Positions 23,701 to 34,282 of a stretch of DNA of 38,558 nt are shown piece after piece. The notes under the pieces are model-generated. The model searched no databases and was not told where the DNA came from. It worked only from the letters and a program-made list of their open reading frames with translations. The DNA is from Nocardia asiatica NBRC 100129. Lineage in GTDB: Bacteria > Actinomycetota > Actinomycetes > Mycobacteriales > Mycobacteriaceae. The stretch lies in the NCBI RefSeq assembly GCF_000308415.1, contig NZ_BAFS01000216.1, forward strand, positions 1 to 38,558. Reading direction: 5' to 3'. The first letter of the stretch is position 1. Each line of letters begins with the position of its first letter. The translations under genes were made by a program, and so were the position numbers.

Positions 23701-24993
23701 GTGAACTTCTGGCCAGCGCCCCATGTCGAGGTCCCCGTACACGCGACCGTGACCCTGCCCGGATCGAAATCGATCACGAACCGCGCGCTCATCCTGGCCG
23801 CCCTGGCCGACGGTCCCTCCACGATCACCGGCGCGCTGCGCAGCCGGGACACGAATCTGATGATCGCGGCGCTGCGCGCGCTCGGCGCGAACATCGAAGG
23901 CGCGCGCGACACGCTGACCGTCACTCCGGCGCCGCTGGGCGGTGGCACGGTCGACTGCGGGCTCGCCGGCACCGTGATGCGCTTCCTGCCGCCGGTCGCC
24001 GCGCTCGCGTCGGGCGATGTCGCGTTCGACGGTGACGAACAGGCCAGGATCCGCCCGCTGCGCACCATCCTGGACGCGCTGCGCGCGCTCGGCGCGGACG
24101 TCGACGGCGACGCGTTGCCGTTCACCGTGCACGGCAAGGGCGCGCTGCGCGGCGGCGCCGTGACGATCGACGCGTCCGGCTCGTCGCAGTTCGTCTCCGG
24201 TCTGCTGCTGTCGGCCGCGCGTTTCGACGAGGGCTTGGTGGTGCACCACGACGGCAAGGCGCTGCCCTCGATGCCGCACATCGAGATGACCGTGGAGATG
24301 CTGCGCCGCGCCGACGTGCGGGTGCAGGGGCCCGCGGACAGCTTCAAGGAACAGACCTGGACCGTGGAGCACGGGCCGATCCGCGCGGTGGACTGGGAGG
24401 TCGAGCCGGACCTGTCCAATGCGACTCCGTTCCTGGCCGCGGCCGCGGTCACCGGCGGCACGGTCAGCATCCCGCACTGGCCACGGCTGACCACCCAGCC
24501 GGGTGACGTGATCCGCGAGATCCTCGTGCGCATGGGCGCGGAGGCGCGGATCTTCGACGGCGTGCTCACCGTGCACGGCCCCGACCGGCTCGCGGGCATC
24601 GACATCGACCTGCACGACGTGGGCGAGCTGACGCCGACCGTCGCCGCGCTGGCCGCGCTGGCCGACTCGCCGTCGGTGCTGCGCGGCATCTCGCATCTGC
24701 GCGGGCACGAGACCGACCGGCTGGCCGCGCTGTCCACCGAGATCAACCGGCTCGGCGGCAAGGTGACCGAGACCGAGGACGGCTTGGAGATCGTGCCCAC
24801 CGACTTGCACGGCGGGAAGTGGCATTCCTACGCCGACCACCGGATGGCCACCGCGGGAGCGATTCTCGGCCTCCGCGTGCCCGGCATCGAGATCGAGGAC
24901 ATCGGGACCACCGCCAAGACGCTGCCGAACTTCGTCGATCTCTGGGAGCGGATGCTCGAGCCCGCGTTATCCGACGAAGGAGCGGCGCGCTGA
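23701..24993 (+). CDS. aroA: 3-phosphoshikimate 1-carboxyvinyltransferase (EPSP synthase)
   Basis: A 430-residue enzyme of the shikimate pathway that joins phosphoenolpyruvate to shikimate-3-phosphate. Signatures are complete: [53 protein letters not shown] and the C-terminal [15 protein letters not shown] 23701 opens with [13 protein letters not shown], typical of actinobacterial AroA; the upstream sequence belongs to repeat copy C. The stop overlaps the CTG start of rsgA (CTGA), so the two genes form one operon as in M. tuberculosis (Rv3227-Rv3228). Confidence 0.97.
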   Translation: MNFWPAPHVEVPVHATVTLPGSKSITNRALILAALADGPSTITGALRSRDTNLMIAALRALGANIEGARDTLTVTPAPLGGGTVDCGLAGTVMRFLPPVAALASGDVAFDGDEQARIRPLRTILDALRALGADVDGDALPFTVHGKGALRGGAVTIDASGSSQFVSGLLLSAARFDEGLVVHHDGKALPSMPHIEMTVEMLRRADVRVQGPADSFKEQTWTVEHGPIRAVDWEVEPDLSNATPFLAAAAVTGGTVSIPHWPRLTTQPGDVIREILVRMGAEARIFDGVLTVHGPDRLAGIDIDLHDVGELTPTVAALAALADSPSVLRGISHLRGHETDRLAALSTEINRLGGKVTETEDGLEIVPTDLHGGKWHSYADHRMATAGAILGLRVPGIEIEDIGTTAKTLPNFVDLWERMLEPALSDEGAAR

Positions 24994-25991
24994 GCCGGGG
25001 ACGACGATCAGCGGCCAGCTACGACGAATCCGACGTCCGGGTACGTCCGGGGCGTAGTTCGCGTCCGCGCACCAAGACTCGCCCGCAGCACGTCGACGCG
25101 GAGCCGGCCATGGTGGTCTCGGTCGACCGGGGCCGCTGGGGGTGTGTGCTCGGCGACGATCCGGAGCGCCGGATCGTCGCCATGCGGGCTCGGGAGCTGG
25201 GCCGCACCCCGATCGTGGTCGGCGACCAGGTGGAGGTCGTCGGCGACCTGTCCGGACGCCCGGACAGCCTTGCCCGCATCGTGCGGGTCGCCGACCGTCG
25301 AACGGTGTTGCGCCGCACCGCCGACGACACCGATCCGTTCGAGCGCATCGTGGTGGCCAACGCGCACCGCCTGTTCATCGTGGTCGCGCTCGCCGACCCA
25401 CCCCCGCGCACCGGTTTCGTGGAGCGCGCCATGGTCGCCGCGTATGCCGGTGGGCTGCAACCGGTGCTGTGCCTGACGAAGCACGATCTGGTCGCCGAAT
25501 CCGAATTCGCCGCCGCCTTCGACGATCTCGACCTCACCATCGTCTACGGCGGCATCGACGATCCGCTGGACCCGGTGCTGGGTCTGCTCACCGACCAGCT
25601 CGCCGCGCTGATCGGCCACTCCGGCGTGGGCAAGTCCACGCTGGTCAATCGGCTCGTCCCGGACGCGGAGCGGGCCGTGGGCGAGGTTTCCGGCGTGGGC
25701 AAGGGCAAGCACACCTCCACCCAGTCGGTCGCGCTGCCGCTTCCGGACGGCGGCTGGGTCATCGACACACCGGGCGTGCGCTCGTTCGGGCTGGCCCATA
25801 TCACCCCGGACGACGTCATCGCCGCTTTCACCGATCTCGCCGACGCCATCGAGGACTGCCCGCGCGGCTGCACCCATCTCGGCCCGCCCGCCGACCCCGA
25901 GTGCGCGCTGGACGAATTGCCCGGCAAGGAACGCCGGGTGGCCGCCATCCGGCGGCTGCTCGTCGCCCTGACCTCCAACGACGCCTGGTAG
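24990..25991 (+). CDS. rsgA: Ribosome small-subunit-dependent GTPase A
   Basis: A 333-residue circularly permuted GTPase that helps 30S maturation. Order of motifs: an OB-fold region ([11 protein letters not shown]), G4-like LTKHDLV, G1 [10 protein letters not shown]3 [10 protein letters not shown], then the zinc-binding tail [16 protein letters not shown]. The start is CTG 24990: GAAGGAG lies exactly 7 nt upstream, the codon overlaps the aroA stop by 4 nt, and the translation [21 protein letters not shown] matches the actinobacterial N-terminus. No ATG, GTG or TTG is placed to give this N-terminus; the next ATG would remove about 35 conserved residues. Confidence 0.95.
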   Translation: MSRGRRSAASYDESDVRVRPGRSSRPRTKTRPQHVDAEPAMVVSVDRGRWGCVLGDDPERRIVAMRARELGRTPIVVGDQVEVVGDLSGRPDSLARIVRVADRRTVLRRTADDTDPFERIVVANAHRLFIVVALADPPPRTGFVERAMVAAYAGGLQPVLCLTKHDLVAESEFAAAFDDLDLTIVYGGIDDPLDPVLGLLTDQLAALIGHSGVGKSTLVNRLVPDAERAVGEVSGVGKGKHTSTQSVALPLPDGGWVIDTPGVRSFGLAHITPDDVIAAFTDLADAIEDCPRGCTHLGPPADPECALDELPGKERRVAAIRRLLVALTSNDAW

Positions 25992-26006
25992 CCCGGCCCG
26001 GCGGAG

Positions 26007-26384
26007 TCAGTGACCGTCCGGCTGCCCCGGCGCGAACGGCCATTCCTCGAACCACGTGCAGCGGCCCGCGTCGTCGAAGCGCACTATCCACAGGTCGCGC
26101 CACCGCGCGGGCGTGTCCCGCGCGTATTCCACCTCGACCCGGACCACCGCGGTGTCCGCGTCCACCGCGACGATGCTCGAGCGCATGGTGAACGGCTCGC
26201 CGGGCCCGTCCCGGCCGCTTTCCCAGAAGTCGGCGAGCGCGGCGAGACCGGTCAGCGGCCGCGCCCAGGGGGAGACGAGATACCCGGCATCCGCGGCGAA
26301 GAGATCGGCGAGCTGTTCGGTGCCCGCCGACCGCCAAGCTCGCTCGTATCCGGCGACCCATGCCTCGACAGCTGCGCGATCCAC
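26007..26384 (-). CDS. NTF2/SnoaL-like small protein
   Basis: A 125-residue single-domain protein of the nuclear transport factor 2-like superfamily (cone-shaped alpha+beta fold used by SnoaL cyclases, ketosteroid isomerase and many binding proteins). Typical segments are VEAWVAGYERAWRSAGTEQL at the start, LFAADAGYLVSPW, and the end strand pair RDLWIVRFDDAGRCTWFEEW. GTG 26384 is the only start giving a compact domain. The substrate is unknown. It ends 15 nt from the rsgA stop, convergently. Confidence 0.82.
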   Translation of the reverse strand: MDRAAVEAWVAGYERAWRSAGTEQLADLFAADAGYLVSPWARPLTGLAALADFWESGRDGPGEPFTMRSSIVAVDADTAVVRVEVEYARDTPARWRDLWIVRFDDAGRCTWFEEWPFAPGQPDGH

Positions 26385-26717
26385 GCCAGGAAGATACGCC
26401 GGTCTTCCCCCAGCTGCCGGGATTCCGCCAACCGGCCGCGTTTTCCGGAGGAAAGATCTCGTTGCCGGGTGCCTCCTGGGCGATCGCCGGGGCGCGTCGC
26501 CGACACCGACACCTGCGCGCTGGGTACTCACCGGAAACCATGGTCGCGCCGGTACTGAAATCCGCTGCCGGACTGAGCTGCCCGATACCTGGGCGCGCCA
26601 CGGCCCGACACGCCACAATGGTGCCGGACCTCCTCGGCCCGAAACGCCGTGCCAGTCGCCGTGATCTGGGTCATGGTCGACGCGGCCGATCGCCGCCATC
26701 CGCACCGGGTTACAGAC
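26385..26717. other. Intergenic stretch with possible decayed gene start
   Basis: No intact gene is visible. The right part (26618-26717) can be read in pieces of three frames as MVPDLLGPKRR, VPVAVIWVMV and RPIAAIRTGLQT. Together these look like the basic start and membrane helix expected before the NTF2-like fragment that follows (see findings). The left part shows nothing. Confidence 0.4.
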
Positions 26718-26718
26718 C

Positions 26719-27069
26719 ATGTTCACCTGGCGCCCCGGCCCCGACCAGAGCCGCAGCGACGCCTGTCGCCGCGCGGCCCCATGGCTCACCAGCGAGCTGG
26801 CGGCCAAGTCGGGCAACAACACCGAACGAGGCCCAGGCGCGCAATGGGACCAGCGGGCTCGCGACCGCTCCACCGTGGAAGCGATCGTCCTGGTCATGGG
26901 CACCGAACACGATCCCGACACCGCCGACCACATCGACCGGCTCGTGCTCATCACCCAGGCGGTCAAGACGCCGGAAGGAACGATCATCGAGACCACCGAC
27001 CTCGACGCGCGCGTCTTCGTCCAACGCACCGACCAGGGGTGGCGCATAGCCGCGATCGAATTCGTCTGA
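26719..27069 (+). CDS. NTF2-like domain protein, possibly the remnant of a membrane-anchored protein
   Basis: An open frame of 116 aa beginning MFTWRPGPDQS. It looks like the extracytoplasmic domain of actinobacterial membrane-anchored NTF2-like proteins: a helix SRSDACRRAAPWLTSELAAKS followed by beta strands ending DLDARVFVQRTDQGWRIAAIEFV (the last two segments quoted as continuous strands of the fold). It lacks its own signal or anchor, and ATG 26719 has no ribosome binding site. Hydrophobic pieces occur upstream in other frames, suggesting frameshifts. It is convergent with secA and followed by a strong terminator. It could be a short functional protein or a pseudogene. Confidence 0.5.
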   Translation: MFTWRPGPDQSRSDACRRAAPWLTSELAAKSGNNTERGPGAQWDQRARDRSTVEAIVLVMGTEHDPDTADHIDRLVLITQAVKTPEGTIIETTDLDARVFVQRTDQGWRIAAIEFV

Positions 27070-27108
27070 GTGACAGCGACCCGCTGAGGCAGCGGCGATA
27101 CGGAAGCG

Positions 27109-27142
27109 CGAAGGCGCCCAGGGAAAACCCTGAGCGCCTTCG
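27109..27142. terminator. Bidirectional hairpin terminator at the secA 3' end
   Basis: CGAAGGCGC-C-CAGGG, loop AAAA, CCCTG-A-GCGCCTTCG: a 14-bp stem with one mismatch, between the convergent NTF2-like gene and secA. It is the clearest hairpin of its kind in this part of the window. Confidence 0.85.
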
Positions 27143-27154
27143 TGGTTCAGCGGA

Positions 27155-30019
<2,865 letters not shown>

Positions 30020-30164
30020 GGGTCTCGTCAGTCCTCTGGTCGGTGTGTCAAAACGTGTCGTCGGCCCCCGGGCCGGTGCGGGCCCACGCGGTTGCGCGGA
30101 ATCCGCTGCATGCTTCATGGTAATGCGCTGCCCGATGTACGGGTTTTGCTGGTTGGCTGTGTTG

Positions 30165-30560
30165 GTTTTTCCAGCGCCTTCGGCGCTGGGTGTTCGCGGC
30201 CCCCTCATGGCTCGCGTCCGAGCGACCGCCGCTGGCGACTTCGTCGCGGACGCGGCGGCCGCTCGGACGCGAGCCGGGCCGCGAACGGCACATGCACTGT
30301 CTCGCTTCGCTCGAAAGACGGAGTTGCGGTGCGCTGGGCACGTAGGTGCGCAACTCGCTACTCGGGTGCACGCCATACCGACGCCGCAACATCCGACAGC
30401 GCCTGCGGGTTGTGGATCACGGCCTTTCAGGACTCGTCTGCCAACGACCGCCCCGGCGGCTTCGTCGCGGACGCGGCGGCCGCTCGGACGCGAGCCGGGC
30501 CGCGAACGGCGCATGCACTGTCTCGCTTCGCTCGAAAGACGTGGTTGGGGCGCGCCTGGG
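30165..30560 (+). repeat. Intergenic palindromic repeat, copy B (with partial second unit)
   Basis: It begins with the hairpin CCAGCGCC-TTC-GGCGCTGG (30171-30189), then the long foldback 30192-30286 and the tail block 30287-30451, which matches copy A with about three differences. It then restarts with a second half-foldback and tail beginning (30452-30545: CTTCGTCGCGGACGCGG ... GCATGCACTGTCTCGCTTCG). It lies between the divergent secA and WS/DGAT genes, so unlike copy A it is not at a transcript end. It opens long spurious frames on both strands. Confidence 0.88.
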
Positions 30561-30974
30561 GGCGTCGGGTGGTCATTGCGGGATCTGGTGATGCCGATGT
30601 CTTCGTGACGGATGGCTTCGACCGTAACCGGAGGTCGCCGAGGTGGCCGAGGGCTTCGTGATCAGGAGCGTGTGCATGCGCGGCGCGGTTCGTGGGTGTG
30701 GGCGAGTGATGTCGCAACGGCGGGCTCGCACATGGGATGGCGCAGCCGGGCGTGTTCGCCCAGCTCAGGACGGCCGATATGGGCGCGGTGTCGCTTCGGT
30801 GGGTACGCGATGGCCGATGTTTCGGCCGTGCATCCCGCTTGCCGCTGTGATCGAATCGAATCGGTCCAGCTCGAACGCCGAGTCCAGCAGAAATGTCACA
30901 ACGGCCGGGATTACGGTCGGTGCGGCAGCACAATGAGCGGGGGGACCGCATCGGGAAAAGGAGTACCGGGCAGC
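30561..30974. other. Upstream region of the WS/DGAT gene
   Basis: About 410 nt without a convincing gene. The WS/DGAT frame is open here but does not read as protein. AAAAGGAG (30956-30963) is the likely ribosome binding site for GTG 30975. No clear promoter could be chosen. Confidence 0.5.
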
Positions 30975-32396
30975 GTGATCACGAGACTGACGCCGCAGGA
31001 CACGGCGTTCTACCGGCTGGAGTCGAGCAGCAATCCGATCCATATCGGCTCTCTCGCGATCGTGCGGAACACCGAACCCGGTGACGGCGCCGGGCAGGCG
31101 ATCCTGGACTACGACCGGCTGGTCGACCTGGTCGAGAGCAGGCTCCCGCTGGTGCCGAGGTATCGGCGCAAGGTGCGGGAGATTCCGCTGTCGCTCGGGC
31201 GGCCGGTCTGGGTGGAGGACAGCCGGTTCGACATCACCTACCACATCCGGCGCTCGGCGCTTCCCGGCCCGGGCACCGACGAGCAACTGCACGACCTGGT
31301 CGCCAGGCTCGCCTCCCACCCGTTGGATCCGTCCCGGCCGCTGTGGGAGATGTATCTGATCGAGCGGCTGTCCGAAGGTCGCTGCGCGATCTTCACCAAG
31401 ACCCACTCCGCGCTGGTGGACGGGGACACCGCGCTCGAGATCGGCCACGTGATCCTCGACACCGGGCCCGCGCCCCGGGTGCTGGCCGACGACGACTGGA
31501 TCGCCCCGCGCGAACCCGGCGAGATGGAACTGCTGGTCGGCGCCCTGGCCCAGCTCGCGGCGCGGCCGGGCAAAGCGCTGGAAGTGGCCAGGGACGCGAG
31601 CGCGACCACGTTCGCGGTGCTCGGAACGGCGGGCAAGGCGGTCGAGTCGGTGGTGGCCGCGATGCGCAGTGCGGCGACCGGCGCGCCCGCCAGCCCCCTG
31701 AACACCCGCACCTCACGCAACCGGCGCTTCGATGTGGTGCGCACCGATCTGGCGGACTACCGCACGATCCGCAGCCGTTTCGGCTGCTCGATCAACGACA
31801 CGATCCTCGCGGTGGTCACCGGCGCCCTGCGCAACTGGCTGCTGTCGCGCGGTGAAGCGCTCACCGAGTCGAGCACGCTGCGGGCGGTGGTGCCGATGTC
31901 GGTGTACGTCGAGGCGCCCGGCGGCGAGCAAGCCCGTTCGGCCAGCGAGGTGTCGTCGTTCCTGCTCGACCTGCCGGTCGGTGAGCCGAACCCGGTGATG
32001 CGGCTGTCGCACATCGCGCACGCCACCGAATTCAACGGACGACAGCGGCGCGGCGTGCGCGCGCGTACCCTCGTGCATCTGGCCGGATTCGCTCCGGCCA
32101 GCCTGCACGCGATGAGTGTGCGCGCGGCGAGTACGTTCGCAGAACACACGTTCAATCTGGTGATCACCAACGCGCCGGGTCCGCAAGCGCCGATGTACAT
32201 CGGCGGCGCGCGGATGCTGGAGATGTACCCGGTGTCGCCACTGCTGCGCAATCAGGCGTCGAGTATCGGGATCACGTCCTACGACGGACATGTCTTCTAC
32301 GGGCTCAACGCCGACCGCGACGCGATGGCCGATATCGGCGTGCTCGCCACGGCGGTGCGCGATTCCATGGAGGAGATGCTCGGTGCCTGCGTCTGA
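30975..32396 (+). CDS. Wax ester synthase/diacylglycerol acyltransferase (WS/DGAT) family protein
   Basis: A 473-residue member of the WS/DGAT family, which joins acyl-CoA to diacylglycerol or fatty alcohol to make storage lipid. Family marks: RLTPQDTAFYRLE at the start, SRPLWEMYLIE, the active-site region THSALVDGD, SINDTILAVVTGALRNWL, RAVVPMSV and NAPGPQAPMYIGGARM. The canonical HHxxxDG motif reads H144-S145-A-L-V-D149-G150, so the second, catalytic histidine is replaced by serine. Activity is therefore uncertain. GTG 30975 has AAAAGGAG 11 nt upstream; ATG 30933 is an alternative without a ribosome binding site. Its end overlaps the next gene by 14 nt. It matches the Rv3233c/Rv3234c (tgs3) locus. 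Confidence 0.92.
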   Translation: MITRLTPQDTAFYRLESSSNPIHIGSLAIVRNTEPGDGAGQAILDYDRLVDLVESRLPLVPRYRRKVREIPLSLGRPVWVEDSRFDITYHIRRSALPGPGTDEQLHDLVARLASHPLDPSRPLWEMYLIERLSEGRCAIFTKTHSALVDGDTALEIGHVILDTGPAPRVLADDDWIAPREPGEMELLVGALAQLAARPGKALEVARDASATTFAVLGTAGKAVESVVAAMRSAATGAPASPLNTRTSRNRRFDVVRTDLADYRTIRSRFGCSINDTILAVVTGALRNWLLSRGEALTESSTLRAVVPMSVYVEAPGGEQARSASEVSSFLLDLPVGEPNPVMRLSHIAHATEFNGRQRRGVRARTLVHLAGFAPASLHAMSVRAASTFAEHTFNLVITNAPGPQAPMYIGGARMLEMYPVSPLLRNQASSIGITSYDGHVFYGLNADRDAMADIGVLATAVRDSMEEMLGACV

Positions 32397-32955
32397 TCAG
32401 AAGAAGCTGCGGGTCTACATCCCGGCTACGGTGCCGATGCTGCGCAAGCTGGTCGACAACCGGGAGTTGGCCCCGGTCGGCGGGACCGCGTTCGCGGTGA
32501 CGCCCACGCTGCGCGAGGCCTATGCCTCGGGCGACGACGAGGAACTCGGCGAGGTCGCCATGAACGAGGCGGCCCGCGCCTCGCTGCGGCTGCTCGCCGC
32601 CGAACGCGAGGCGATCGGCGCCGCGGAGCACTCCGACGACGACGACGCTCCGGTCGCGGGCGGCAGTCCGGTCTACCGGCGCGCGGTGATCGCCGCCGAC
32701 GTCACCGGCGCGGCATTGCGGCCCGACCTCGACGACGCGGTGGTCCGGCTCGCGGGTCCGGTCACCTATCAGCAGATCGCCTCGGTGCACGTCGACCTGG
32801 CCGACGCCGAACCCCAGGTGGCCAAGGCCGTCGACATGGTCGACGCCGCCGACCTGGGCGACGCGGACGCGGAGTTCGTCCTCGGCGACGCCGAAGACCA
32901 TCAACTGGCCTGGTACGCCGCCCAGGAGCTGCCGTTCCTGCTCGAACTGCTCTGA
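32383..32955 (+). CDS. DUF6912-like hypothetical protein (Rv3231c-like)
   Basis: A 190-residue soluble protein. It starts VPASDQKKLRVYIPATVPML and carries alternating helices and strands (VYRRAVIAADVTGAAL, ASVHVDLADAEPQVAKAV) with an acidic centre (SDDDDAP) and the end WYAAQELPFLLELL. It belongs to an actinobacterial family of unknown function found beside WS/DGAT or desaturase genes (Rv3231c). GTG 32383 has GGAGGAG about 8 nt upstream and overlaps the WS/DGAT stop, so the two are coupled. Confidence 0.82.
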   Translation: MPASDQKKLRVYIPATVPMLRKLVDNRELAPVGGTAFAVTPTLREAYASGDDEELGEVAMNEAARASLRLLAAEREAIGAAEHSDDDDAPVAGGSPVYRRAVIAADVTGAALRPDLDDAVVRLAGPVTYQQIASVHVDLADAEPQVAKAVDMVDAADLGDADAEFVLGDAEDHQLAWYAAQELPFLLELL

Positions 32956-32994
32956 CCCGCGGCGCTGTTCGCGGGCTCGCCCACCGGGACAACC

Positions 32995-33010
32995 TACGAT
33001 GCCGTAACCT
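32995..33010 (+). promoter_or_regulatory. Candidate promoter/regulator box upstream of the reductase gene
   Basis: TACGAT (32995-33000) could be a -10 element for the reductase-desaturase unit. It overlaps a CGTAACCT box (33003-33010) that matches the first eight bases of the 15-bp iteron in front of the second desaturase. A shared regulator is possible but rests on one short match. Confidence 0.3.
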
Positions 33011-33079
33011 TGCTGACGTGGCCGCTGTTCGGGGAGACGGCGGCCCGCGCATCCGACGACAGGGAGACCAACGGCAGCG

Positions 33080-34237
33080 ATGGGTTCGAAACTTGGGAGC
33101 TTCTCCGTGCGAGGCGTCCGCGCGTGGCTGGAGGCGCCCGCCGCGGGCGTCGCCGAGCGCGGCGGCAAACTGAACGTCCTGCGCGGCGCCGTGGCGCGGG
33201 TGACCACGCCGTTGCTGCCCGACGACTACCTCCACCTGGCCAACCCGCTGTGGTCGGCCCGGGAGCTGCGCGGACGCATCGTGGAGGTGCGCAAGGAGAC
33301 CACCGACTCCGCGACGCTGGTGATCCAGCCGGGGTGGGGCTTCGACTTCAAATATCAGCCCGGGCAGTACATCGGCATCGGCATCCTGGTCGACGGGCGC
33401 TGGCACTGGCGCTCGTACTCGCTGACCTGCCCGCCCAACTGGTCGGCGCCCGGCCACGGCGGAAAGCGGCTGATCTCCATCGCCGTGAAAGCCATGCCGG
33501 AAGGCTTCCTGTCCAGTCACCTGGTCAGCGGCGTGCCGGTGGGCACCGTCGTCCGCCTCGCCGCGCCGCAGGGCGGGTTCGTGCTGCCGTACCCGCCGCC
33601 GCAGAAGGTGCTGTTCCTGACGGCGGGCAGCGGCATCACCCCGGTCATGTCCATGCTGCGCGCGCTGGACCGCCGCGAGTCGTTCACCGACGTGGCGCAC
33701 CTGCACTCGGCGCGGACCGCCGACGACGTGATGTTCGGCGCGGAACTGCGCGAATTGCGCGAGCGCAACCCGGGCTTCCACACCCACCTGCATCTCACCG
33801 CCGAGCGGGGCAAGTTCGCGCTCGCCGACCTGGACACCGCCTTCCCGGACTGGCGCGAACGGCACACCTGGGCCTGCGGACCGGCGGGGATGCTCGACGA
33901 GATCGAGAGCCACTGGCGCGACGCGGGCCTGTCGGACCGGCTGAACGTGGAGCGCTTCGAGATCGAGCGCTCCGCGGTGGGCGCGGGCGGCACGGTCACC
34001 TTCGGCCGCACCGGCCGTACCGTCGAGGCGGACGGCGCGACCAGCTTGCTCGAGGCCGGTGAATCCGCGGGCGTGCAGATGCCGTTCGGCTGCCGGATGG
34101 GCATCTGCCAGACCTGCGTGGTCACCTTGAGTTCCGGCCACGCGCGCGACCTGCGCAACGGCGAGGAGCGCCGGGAAGGCGACAAGGTACAGACCTGCAT
34201 CTCCGTGGCGGCGGGCGACTGCACCTTGGACGTGTAG
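33080..34237 (+). CDS. Ferredoxin-type flavin oxidoreductase, electron donor for desaturases (Rv3230c-like)
   Basis: A 385-residue three-domain reductase. The FAD-binding barrel has RSYSLTCPP (RxYS), the NAD(P) domain has [16 protein letters not shown] and WACGPAGML, and the C-terminal 2Fe-2S ferredoxin domain has [10 protein letters not shown] (C-x4-C-x2-C) and a final Cys in VQTCISV. In M. tuberculosis the ortholog Rv3230c passes electrons from NADPH to the membrane stearoyl-CoA desaturase DesA3 (Rv3229c). The gene sits directly upstream of the two desaturases, so the same role is expected. ATG 33080 begins [12 protein letters not shown]. Confidence 0.94.
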   Translation: MGSKLGSFSVRGVRAWLEAPAAGVAERGGKLNVLRGAVARVTTPLLPDDYLHLANPLWSARELRGRIVEVRKETTDSATLVIQPGWGFDFKYQPGQYIGIGILVDGRWHWRSYSLTCPPNWSAPGHGGKRLISIAVKAMPEGFLSSHLVSGVPVGTVVRLAAPQGGFVLPYPPPQKVLFLTAGSGITPVMSMLRALDRRESFTDVAHLHSARTADDVMFGAELRELRERNPGFHTHLHLTAERGKFALADLDTAFPDWRERHTWACGPAGMLDEIESHWRDAGLSDRLNVERFEIERSAVGAGGTVTFGRTGRTVEADGATSLLEAGESAGVQMPFGCRMGICQTCVVTLSSGHARDLRNGEERREGDKVQTCISVAAGDCTLDV

Positions 34238-34250
34238 TCCGCCAGGTACC

Positions 34251-34266
34251 CTCGATATGTATCGAG
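34251..34266. promoter_or_regulatory. Palindromic operator between the reductase and first desaturase genes
   Basis: CTCGATA-TG-TATCGAG has perfect 7-bp arms and lies 16 bp before GTG 34283, just upstream of the GGGAAAGGA ribosome binding site. It could be a repressor operator for an internal promoter or an RNA hairpin in the intercistronic leader. Confidence 0.5.
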
Positions 34267-34282
34267 TAGGGAAAGGACCCCG

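Noticed and set aside
30020..30514. Extension of SecA by 165 codons upstream of GTG 30019
   Set aside because: The extension reads through repeat copy B and does not resemble any SecA N-terminus.
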